From the NCBI GenBank assembly GCA_018402685.1, contig JAGYIJ010000001.1, positions 62,001-126,000 of the forward strand: DNA of 64,000 nucleotides. Direction: 5' to 3'. Below, piece by piece: positions 57,473-64,000 of this stretch. The position numbers and the translations under genes were made by a program. Origin of the DNA: Aquiluna sp. (GTDB taxonomy: Bacteria > Actinomycetota > Actinomycetes > Actinomycetales > Microbacteriaceae). Below the pieces are notes generated by a model. That model saw nothing but the letters and a program-made list of their open reading frames with translations, did not search any database and was not told the DNA's origin. Within the stretch, counting starts at the first letter, position 1; each line of letters opens with the position of its first letter.

Positions 57473-58855
57473 ATGGCTAAAAAGAAAAACGCGACCAACC
57501 GTTCTCGCACCCCTCACTCCAAAGAATTTCTCAAATTCATCGCTAGCGATTGGGCAGAGAACCCAAAGCCACTGCCGCCGCTGCACGAGGTCGCACCCTT
57601 CGCAAAAGCCAGAAGAGAAAAACTCGCCAAGGCCTTTGCCGGTCACGTGATTGTGATCGAAGCAAGCCTTCCAAGAATCAGGTCTAACGACACCGACTAT
57701 CGCTACCGACCCGCAACCGCATTCACCCACCTAACCGGCTGGGGATCTCAGACCGTGCCGGGCTCAGTTTTGGTGATTGACGCCAGAAAGAAAACACCTA
57801 AGACGACTCTCTATTTGATGCCAACCGCAGGCAAGGACAGCGATGAATTCTTCGCGAACCCCGCAATTGGAGAATTCTGGGTGGGCCAAAGGCCAACCCT
57901 TGAGGAAGTCGAAGCGTCGCTTGGAATCAAAACCGCCGACATCAAAAAACTAGAAAAACACCGCGAGGGCTTCCAAAAGGTCTTGACCGAGAAATCCCCA
58001 AAACTCAAGGTTTTCCTCTCGGAAATGCGCTTTGTGAAGGACGATTACGAGATTGCAGAGATGCGCAAGGCGGTAGCGGCAAGCATCACAGGTTTTGAAG
58101 ATATCGCTAGAAACCTAAGGCGCGCGACAACCCTCAGGCGCGGCGAACGCGTGATTGAGGGTGCCTTTTTCGCCAGGGCACGACTCGAGGGCCACGATCT
58201 TGGCTATGAGACCATCGCCGCCTCAGGAGCAAATGCCTGCATTCTGCACTGGACCAAAAATGATGGTGAGGTCATCGATGGTGATCTGATTTTGGTTGAC
58301 GCTGGCGTCGAGGTCGACTCCCTCTACACCGCTGACATCACGAGAACCTTGCCAATCAACGGCAAGTTCAGCAAGGAGCAGCGCTTTGTCTACCAGGCCG
58401 TATTGGAAGCAGCCGACGCGGCATTCGCGGTGGCAAAACCGGGAGTGAAATTCCGTGATGTCCACAACGCCGCGATGGAGGTCATCGCTGCGAAGGTATC
58501 TGAGCTCGGGTTGATTCCAGTCAGTAGCGAGGATGCCCTCAAGCCCGACAACCAGCACCACCGCAGATTCATGGTCCACGGCACCAGTCACCACTTAGGG
58601 ATTGATGTCCACGATTGCGCTCAGGCAAGACGAGAGATGTATCAAGACGGAATCTTGGAAGAGGGGATGATCTTCACGATTGAACCCGGACTCTATTTCC
58701 ACAAAGACGACCTAAAGGTTCCCGAGAACTACCGAGGCATCGGTGTGAGGATCGAAGACGACGTGCTGGTTACCAAAGACGGAGTAGAGAACCTCTCGAG
58801 CGCTCTGCCAAGAGATCCCGACGCCCTAGAGGCGTGGCTTCAAAAACTAATCTGA
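57473..58855 (+). CDS. pepP: Xaa-Pro aminopeptidase (aminopeptidase P family)
   Basis: This 460-residue cytosolic metallopeptidase removes N-terminal residues before proline. The pita-bread metal ligands are in LVDAGVEVDSLYTADITRTL (two Asp), MVHGTSHHLGIDVHD (His), FTIEPGLYF (Glu) and GVRIEDDVLV (Glu). The N-terminal control domain (about 1-190) is complete. The ATG at 57473 is chosen because the family begins with a short basic stretch (AKKKNATNRSR); AGGAG lies 12 bases upstream, a little far. An earlier in-frame ATG at 57431 would overlap the divergent PHP start. Confidence 0.9.
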   Translation: MAKKKNATNRSRTPHSKEFLKFIASDWAENPKPLPPLHEVAPFAKARREKLAKAFAGHVIVIEASLPRIRSNDTDYRYRPATAFTHLTGWGSQTVPGSVLVIDARKKTPKTTLYLMPTAGKDSDEFFANPAIGEFWVGQRPTLEEVEASLGIKTADIKKLEKHREGFQKVLTEKSPKLKVFLSEMRFVKDDYEIAEMRKAVAASITGFEDIARNLRRATTLRRGERVIEGAFFARARLEGHDLGYETIAASGANACILHWTKNDGEVIDGDLILVDAGVEVDSLYTADITRTLPINGKFSKEQRFVYQAVLEAADAAFAVAKPGVKFRDVHNAAMEVIAAKVSELGLIPVSSEDALKPDNQHHRRFMVHGTSHHLGIDVHDCAQARREMYQDGILEEGMIFTIEPGLYFHKDDLKVPENYRGIGVRIEDDVLVTKDGVENLSSALPRDPDALEAWLQKLI

Positions 58856-59359
58856 TTGCGCTTGAGATAGGGCCTTAGTGGCATCGGTGGCCTCTTCGGA
58901 GGGCACAATAACCTCGTAGCGGGTGGCAACCGGCATCTGAGTGCTGAGATAACCGCGCTTGGATTTTGAAAATGAGAATCTCAAGATGTTGATAAGCATT
59001 CCAATGCCGGCGGCAACGATCAAAACAGCTGCAAAGGTCTGGGGTTGGTAGGTGGCCGCGCCATCTGGAGTCGTGGTGAAGCCAACCCCTAGCAAAAGGG
59101 CGAAAATCAGCCCAAGCCAGAATCCGGTCAGCGACCCCGAGAGGGCAATTCGACCATAGCCAAGTTTGGAACGAACGCTTTCAACTATCACTGGGTCATG
59201 ACCCACGATTGAGATCTTGGCCGCTGGAAAATCTCCCTGCACCAACCTGGTCACCATCGCACTGGCATCTTGATAGTTCTGAAACTCCCCGACGGTGTGA
59301 CCGCGAGGTATTACGGGGCCGGATTGCTTCTTGCGGCCCGAATTCCTTAGCTCGCTCAT
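58847..59359 (-). CDS. General-stress-type protein with YflT-like domain and two membrane helices
   Basis: This 170-residue protein has an N-terminal region VGEFQNYQDASAMVTRLVQG followed by FPAAKISIVGHD, typical of the general stress protein 17M (YflT) domain. Two membrane helices follow at about 72-95 and 105-125, then a cytoplasmic tail that contains RYEVIVPSEEATDATKAL. The start at ATG 59359 fits the domain; an in-frame ATG at 59392 also exists. Role unknown. Its stop overlaps pepP by nine bases. Confidence 0.72.
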   Translation of the reverse strand: MSELRNSGRKKQSGPVIPRGHTVGEFQNYQDASAMVTRLVQGDFPAAKISIVGHDPVIVESVRSKLGYGRIALSGSLTGFWLGLIFALLLGVGFTTTPDGAATYQPQTFAAVLIVAAGIGMLINILRFSFSKSKRGYLSTQMPVATRYEVIVPSEEATDATKALSQAQSD

Positions 59360-59406
59360 GAGGGCATTGTTCCATGGATTAACCTTTCGCAATTAGGGTT
59401 ATCTCT

Positions 59407-60645
59407 GTGAGCGCAACCAGAGTCTTCGTAGCCAGATTGGCTGGCTGTGGCGTTTTTGACCCACTCGGAGACAGGGTGGGCAAAGTCATCGACGTGCTGA
59501 TGACCTACCGAAAAACCCTCCCACCAAGAGCTATTGGGTTTGTGATTGAGATATCTGGTCGTCGCAGGGTCTTTTTACCAGTAGCCCGTGTCACCGCAAT
59601 CGCACCTGGACAGCTGATCACAAATGGTCTTATCGACCTGCGTCGGTTCAACCAAAAAGGCCAAGAAACCAGAGCAATTGCAGAGATGCTCGGTCGTAAG
59701 GTAACGCTGATCTCATCCGGCATTCACGCCACCATCGAAGACTTTTCCATTGAGCGCTCGAAGCGTGGCGAGTGGGTATTAGCAGAGCTCTTTGTCAGAA
59801 AGCCCAAGACCTCAGCCCTCCCCTTTGCTAAGGGCGCCACCGAGTTTGTCTCCTGGAGCGAGGTCTCAGAGGACCAGGAAGACCCGAGCGAGCAAGATGC
59901 TCAGCAGCTGTTATCCACGGTTGCAGACCTAAGACCTGCCGACTTGGCGACAGCTGTGCTGGATCTTCCCGAAGAACGAATGCTTGCGCTAGCGGGAAAC
60001 CTCAATGATGAGCGCTTGGCAGACCTGCTCGAGGAACTACCCGAAGAAGAGCAGCTCGAAATCATGAATGAGCTTGATGATGAGCGAGCCGCAGAGGTTT
60101 TGGACCTCATGGGCCCCGACGATGCCGCCGACCTGATGGCAAACCTGTCCGCAGAGCGTGCTGAAGTTCTCCTAGAACTTATGGATGATGAAGAGGCCGA
60201 AGATATTAGGGCTCTTTTGCAGTATGAACCGTATACCGCAGGCGGAATGATGACTCCGGAGCCAATCGTTTGCGCTGCCGACACCACCGTGGCTGAGGCC
60301 ATGGCGCTGATTAGACGCCGGGAAGTCGAGCCGGTGTTGGCAGCTCAGGTGTTTGTCACCCTGCCTCCCTATGAGCCGCCAACCGGGAAGTACCTCGGAG
60401 TGGTCTACTTCCAAAAGCTGCTTCGTTATCCACCGCACGAAAGACTCAGCTCGCTAATTGACACCGAGCTGGAGGCAATCTCTGCGGATACTTCGATCTC
60501 GCAAATCCACCGTGACCTTGCGAGTTATGACCTGGTGGCACTCCCGGTAGTTGATGAAGAGAATCACCTGATCGGCGCTGTCACGGTCGATGACGTATTG
60601 GACCACCTGCTCCCAGATGACTGGCGAAGTGAGGAGGATGCCTGA
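59407..60645 (+). CDS. MgtE N-terminal plus CBS domain protein without the membrane channel
   Basis: This 412-residue soluble protein has two PRC-barrel-like repeats (about 5-75 and 90-150; VGKVIDVLMTYRKTLPPRAI), an MgtE superhelical N-domain with repeated acidic units (ALAGNLNDERLADLLEELPE, then EVLDLMGPDDAADLMANLSA), and CBS sequences ending VVDEENHLIGAVTVDDVLDH. The MgtE transmembrane domain is absent, so it cannot transport Mg2+ alone and may act as a magnesium or nucleotide sensor. GTG start at 59407 with TAGGGT ending seven bases upstream (leaderless-like). It is coupled to DUF1003 by a one-base overlap. Confidence 0.85.
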   Translation: MSATRVFVARLAGCGVFDPLGDRVGKVIDVLMTYRKTLPPRAIGFVIEISGRRRVFLPVARVTAIAPGQLITNGLIDLRRFNQKGQETRAIAEMLGRKVTLISSGIHATIEDFSIERSKRGEWVLAELFVRKPKTSALPFAKGATEFVSWSEVSEDQEDPSEQDAQQLLSTVADLRPADLATAVLDLPEERMLALAGNLNDERLADLLEELPEEEQLEIMNELDDERAAEVLDLMGPDDAADLMANLSAERAEVLLELMDDEEAEDIRALLQYEPYTAGGMMTPEPIVCAADTTVAEAMALIRRREVEPVLAAQVFVTLPPYEPPTGKYLGVVYFQKLLRYPPHERLSSLIDTELEAISADTSISQIHRDLASYDLVALPVVDEENHLIGAVTVDDVLDHLLPDDWRSEEDA

Positions 60646-61163
60646 TGGCTAGAAACCAATCAGACCTTGAGCGTCCACTAGTTCGCAGGCCACTGTTCCG
60701 AGTCCCCAACGTCTCGCAAGAAACCGTTGGCCGCATCTCAGAGCGCTTTGCCAGGGCAATGGGGACCGGCGCCTTCCTGATTGCAATGACTGTATTTGTG
60801 GCTGTCTGGATCACCTGGAACACACTGGCCCCGGTAGGTGGCCAGTTTGACCCCAGGGCGCTGAACTTCACCCTGCTCACGCTGATCTTGTCGCTGCAGG
60901 CCTCCTATGCAGCTCCTCTTATTCTTTTGGCCCAGAACCGACAAGACGACAGAGATCGAGTCAAGTTCGAACAGGACCGCCAGCGGGTGGAAAGAAGCCT
61001 TGCCGACACCGAATATCTAGCTAGGGAAGTAGCAGCGCTGAGACTCGCGATCGAAGAGGTTGCCACCAAGGAGTTCGTTCGCGATGAGGTGCAGGGTGTT
61101 CTAGAAGAGATCCTCGAAGAGCTTCGCAGTCAGAAAAAGCCAGCGGACAAGAAATCCAAATGA
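60645..61163 (+). CDS. DUF1003-family membrane protein
   Basis: This 172-residue protein has two membrane helices (about 42-62 and 76-100, the second with RALNFTLLTLILSLQASYAA) and a long C-terminal coiled-coil region rich in Arg, Glu and Asp (QDDRDRVKFEQDRQRVERSL). DUF1003 proteins sit next to MgtE-N proteins in many Actinobacteria; the present operon order keeps that link, and it might be the membrane partner of the soluble MgtE-like protein (inference). Confidence 0.88.
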   Translation: MARNQSDLERPLVRRPLFRVPNVSQETVGRISERFARAMGTGAFLIAMTVFVAVWITWNTLAPVGGQFDPRALNFTLLTLILSLQASYAAPLILLAQNRQDDRDRVKFEQDRQRVERSLADTEYLAREVAALRLAIEEVATKEFVRDEVQGVLEEILEELRSQKKPADKKSK

Positions 61164-62263
61164 GCGAACTTGCCCTCAAGGCACTTAGTCGAGTAATCGA
61201 CCCTGAGCTGCGCCAACCGATCACCGAGCTTGGGATGGTTGGCGATCTCAAGGTCGAAGGCGATTCCATCCACGCTCAAATCAAACTAACGATCGTGGGC
61301 TGCCCTGCAGCCCAGTCCATCGAGCGCGATGTCAGAAACGCTCTCGAAGCGCACTTCAAGAACGTCGAACTAGATATGACCACCATGACAAACGAGGAGC
61401 GCGATGCGCTCAAGTTGAAACTTCGCGGCAATAAGCCAATTCGTCACAACCCATTTGTTCAACCGGGCAACCTCACCAGGGTGATTTTCGTTGGGAGCGG
61501 CAAGGGCGGGGTTGGAAAATCAACGCTGACCGCGAACCTGGCAGTCGCCCTTGCAGCTCAGGGGCAAAAGGTTGGATTGATTGATGCCGATATCTTTGGC
61601 TACTCGATCCCGGGGCTGCTATCGATAACCACTGGACCAACCAAAGTAGATGAGCTCATGCTCCCACCAATTGCTCACGATGTCAGGGTGATATCAATCG
61701 GCTTTTTTGTCAGCGACAACAAACCGGTTGCCTGGCGCGGACCCATGCTGCACCGCGCAGTCGAGCAGTTTTTGACCGACGTCTACTGGGGAGATCTGGA
61801 CTTTTTGCTGGTTGACCTACCGCCTGGAACCGGTGATGTTGCAATCAGCCTCGGGCAGCTACTCCCCGATGCTAAGTCGATTGTTGTGACAACGCCTCAG
61901 CACACCGCCGCCAACGTTGCCGAGCGATCCGGAGCAATTGGCCTGCAGACCGGCCAAGAGATCCTGGGTGTGATTGAGAACATGAGCTATCTGCCAACAA
62001 ATGGTGGCAAAGAGTTCATTTTTGGCGAGGGTGGCGGTCAGGCAGTTGCCGACCGATTGACAGAGATTTCTGGCAAGAAGGTCGAGCTTTTGGGCCAGCT
62101 GCCCCTTAGCTCGAACCTCAGAAGCGAAGCGGATCTGGGAATTCCGATTGTGATTTCCAACCCCAGTGACCCTGCAGCGAGTGAGATCATCAGAATCGCC
62201 AAAGTGCTGGCAACCAACCCCAGAGGCCTGGCCGGGAAATCTTTGCCGCTAAATGTGAGTTAA
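61160..62263 (+). CDS. mrp: Mrp/ApbC-family iron-sulphur cluster carrier ATPase
   Basis: This 367-residue P-loop NTPase (MinD/ParA superfamily) has an N-terminal MIP18/DUF59 domain (VIDPELRQPITELGMVGDLK, then VGCPAAQSIERDV) and the deviant Walker A FVGSGKGGVGKSTLTANLAV. The CxxC that often carries the cluster in NBP35/ApbC proteins is absent from the region after ENMSYLPTNGG, as in other actinobacterial Mrp proteins. The ATG overlaps the DUF1003 stop by four bases. Confidence 0.9.
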   Translation: MSELALKALSRVIDPELRQPITELGMVGDLKVEGDSIHAQIKLTIVGCPAAQSIERDVRNALEAHFKNVELDMTTMTNEERDALKLKLRGNKPIRHNPFVQPGNLTRVIFVGSGKGGVGKSTLTANLAVALAAQGQKVGLIDADIFGYSIPGLLSITTGPTKVDELMLPPIAHDVRVISIGFFVSDNKPVAWRGPMLHRAVEQFLTDVYWGDLDFLLVDLPPGTGDVAISLGQLLPDAKSIVVTTPQHTAANVAERSGAIGLQTGQEILGVIENMSYLPTNGGKEFIFGEGGGQAVADRLTEISGKKVELLGQLPLSSNLRSEADLGIPIVISNPSDPAASEIIRIAKVLATNPRGLAGKSLPLNVS

Positions 62264-62270
62264 TAAACCC

Positions 62271-63746
62271 ATGGCAACCATTGACGTAATTGACCCGCTG
62301 ACCGGGTCCAAGCTGCACGAAATCGATTCCCACTCTGCCGCGGATGTCGCGCTGCGTTTCTTAGAGGCTTCTAAGGCACAGCGCAGTTGGGGCAGCACCG
62401 ACCCCAAGACCCGAGCCAAGATTGCTGGCAAAATTGCAGATGCCCTCATTGCCAGCCAAGAGCAACTAATGGATGTCCTGCAGCGCGAGACCGGCAAGAG
62501 CCGAGCTCACGCCTTTGAAGAGGTCACTGGCGCCCTGGGAGCAATTTCGTACTACGCCAAAATAACCCCGAAGGCCATGCGTCGAAACAAGGTCAAAGCC
62601 GGAGTCCCCTTTTTGATTTCTGCCTATGTCGAGCCAGCTCCGGTTGGGGTGGTGGGAATCATCACTCCCTGGAACTACCCGCTCGCTCTCACCATGATGG
62701 ATGTCATTCCCGCCCTGATGGCGGGCAATGCCGTGGTCCAAAAGGCGGATAACCAAACCGCACTAACAGTCCAAATGGCAAGAGAGATTGCAGTTAGTGC
62801 AGGCATCCCAAGCGATGTTTGGACCGTGGTTCACGGTGATGCGGCAGAGGTTGGCAACGCAGTCACCGATAACGCCGACTACGTGGCGTTCACAGGCTCA
62901 ACTCCGACCGGAAAACTTGTTGCCCAAAGAGCTGCCAGCCGTCTGATTGGCTACTCGCTCGAACTCGGCGGCAAAAATCCCATGATCGTGCTCCCGGGAG
63001 CAGACCTTGAGAAGGCGGCGGAATCCGCAATCGGCGGAGCGTTTGGAAACTCCGGCCAGCTTTGCGTTTCGATTGAGCGACTCTATGTCCCAAATCACGC
63101 CATCAAGCAGTTTGAAGAGATCCTCAAGCGCAGGGTGGAGACTCTGACTCTGGGCTCTTCGAACCAGTTCGATTTTGACCTAGGTGCGCTTTCTTCCTCA
63201 AACCAGCTGACCCGAGTCAGCGAGTTCGTTGAGCGAGCAATTGGCGAGGGTGCCAGGTTGGTAACCGGCGGCAAAGTGCTTAGCGACATTGGACCAAACT
63301 TCTATGCTCCGACGGTGCTAACCGATATTCCACTCGGAGCCGAGATTCTGCACAAAGAGGTCTTTGGTCCGGTCATCGCTCTGGTCGGCTACGACTCCTT
63401 GGATGAGGCTGTGGAGCTTGCAAACGCCACCGAGTTTGGTCTAAACGCGGCCGTTTTTGGAGATCGCAAAAAGGGTATTGAGGTTGCCTCAAGGCTGATG
63501 GCTGGCTCTGTGAACGTGAACGAGGGCTATCGCGCCTCGATGGCCTCGATGGCCGCTCCGATGGGTGGCATGAAGCAATCCGGCATGGGGCGCAGATCAG
63601 GCGTCAACGGACTTTTGAGATTCACCGAGTCAAGAACCATTGGTGTTGCCAACGATTCTCCGATTGGACTACCGACCAGGGCAAAGCAGTATAAAAAGAT
63701 GGCTCCGCTAATGACGAAGCTCGCACGATTTATGGGAAAGCTCTAG
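62271..63746 (+). CDS. Aldehyde dehydrogenase, probably succinate-semialdehyde dehydrogenase (GabD2 type)
   Basis: This 491-residue enzyme has the base in SLELGGKNPM (E231) and the nucleophile in NSGQLCVSIERLY (C265), with ITPWNYPLALTMMD. The SGQLC form and the C-terminal MKQSGMGRRSGVNGLLRF point to the GabD2 branch, which would complete GABA breakdown to succinate and so connect to the putrescine locus at 1-7 kb. The link is inferred; a GABA transaminase is not identified with certainty. The start is seven bases after the mrp stop. Confidence 0.82.
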   Translation: MATIDVIDPLTGSKLHEIDSHSAADVALRFLEASKAQRSWGSTDPKTRAKIAGKIADALIASQEQLMDVLQRETGKSRAHAFEEVTGALGAISYYAKITPKAMRRNKVKAGVPFLISAYVEPAPVGVVGIITPWNYPLALTMMDVIPALMAGNAVVQKADNQTALTVQMAREIAVSAGIPSDVWTVVHGDAAEVGNAVTDNADYVAFTGSTPTGKLVAQRAASRLIGYSLELGGKNPMIVLPGADLEKAAESAIGGAFGNSGQLCVSIERLYVPNHAIKQFEEILKRRVETLTLGSSNQFDFDLGALSSSNQLTRVSEFVERAIGEGARLVTGGKVLSDIGPNFYAPTVLTDIPLGAEILHKEVFGPVIALVGYDSLDEAVELANATEFGLNAAVFGDRKKGIEVASRLMAGSVNVNEGYRASMASMAAPMGGMKQSGMGRRSGVNGLLRFTESRTIGVANDSPIGLPTRAKQYKKMAPLMTKLARFMGKL

Positions 63747-64000
63747 GTAGCCTCAGGGTCAAATGGCGGGGTCTCCCCCAGCTCAAGCTGCTTTTGCGGG
63801 GGCTTAGCTCTGTTTAGTTTCTCAGCAGCGTTTGGATTGCGTTTTTCCTCTTGCAGCGCCTCGCGAACAATTCGCCTTGGGTCGTACTGCCTTGGGTCAA
63901 GTTTCTTCCAGTCCACGTCTTGGAAATCTTCGCCGAGCTCAGATTTGAGTTGGACCTGAGCGTTATCAAACATGCGCTTACCCTTGCGCACCCACTCGCC
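63743..64000 (-). CDS. tatB: Sec-independent (twin-arginine) translocase protein TatB, C-terminal part
   Basis: The visible 80-odd residues (KGKRMFDNAQVQLKSELGED, then VDWKKLDPRQYDPRRIVREA) match the amphipathic helix and tail of actinobacterial TatB. The N-terminal membrane helix lies beyond the window, and the codons continue upstream without a start (EWVRKGKR). TatB would serve the Tat-exported PotD-type lipoprotein. The stop shares CTAG with the convergent aldehyde dehydrogenase gene. Order tatB next to mrp is shared with mycobacteria. Confidence 0.85.
   Translation of the reverse strand, partial: GEWVRKGKRMFDNAQVQLKSELGEDFQDVDWKKLDPRQYDPRRIVREALQEEKRNPNAAEKLNRAKPPQKQLELGETPPFDPEAT

Overview
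This window reads as a compact chromosome segment from an actinobacterium, most likely a small-genome freshwater Microbacteriaceae of the Luna type (Rhodoluna/Aquiluna-like). That placement is inferred from gene content and order: AdnAB instead of RecBCD or AddAB, a UPF0182 / PDZ-Lon / zinicin-like / ThiF-like / UvrD neighbourhood, DUF3039 and DUF3107 proteins, a TatB/Mrp/DUF1003/MgtE-N group, moderate G+C, very short spacers, and many starts that look leaderless. No species call is made. I see no rRNA, prophage, insertion sequence or CRISPR array.

Layout. 1-7.0 kb: a polyamine locus. potD-potA-potB-potC (uptake) and a gamma-aminobutyraldehyde dehydrogenase lie on the minus strand, with an Lrp/AsnC regulator and a class III aminotransferase divergent on the plus strand; together they would import putrescine and oxidise it toward GABA. 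7.0-11.8 kb: a broken FtsK-like ATPase, paired DnaA boxes, the alkylation-repair pair ogt-tag, an ECF-type sigma factor with a large membrane partner, and yaaA. 11.8-20.1 kb: the ATP synthase operon (wecA-atpI-atpBEFHAGDC), with a very short epsilon subunit. 20.1-30.7 kb: a minus-strand run argS-lysA-hom-thrC-thrB-rho-prfA-prmC-tsaC that joins aspartate-family amino acid synthesis to translation and transcription termination. 30.8-38.9 kb: a GH13 glucosidase, tRNA-Arg(CCG), rdgB, rph, murI, pncB, a DUF3039 protein, an HtrA-type protease, two uncharacterised exported proteins, and the initiator tRNA with a strong terminator. 38.9-53.9 kb: UPF0182, PDZ-Lon protease, zinicin-like protein, ThiF-like protein, UvrD-like helicase, degenerate phosphotransferase, AdnB, AdnA. 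53.9-64 kb: DUF3107, a small membrane protein, a ferritin-like protein, a DEAD-box helicase, a PHP phosphoesterase, aminopeptidase P, a stress-type membrane protein, an MgtE-N/CBS protein, DUF1003, Mrp, an aldehyde dehydrogenase and the C-terminal part of TatB.

Three window-wide patterns stand out. Eight genes have their frame broken at nine places, every break being repaired by removing exactly one base, which points first to insertion-type sequencing errors. All nine convergent protein-coding pairs overlap at their 3' ends. Three neighbouring enzyme-like proteins between PDZ-Lon and AdnAB have lost or altered the expected catalytic residues.
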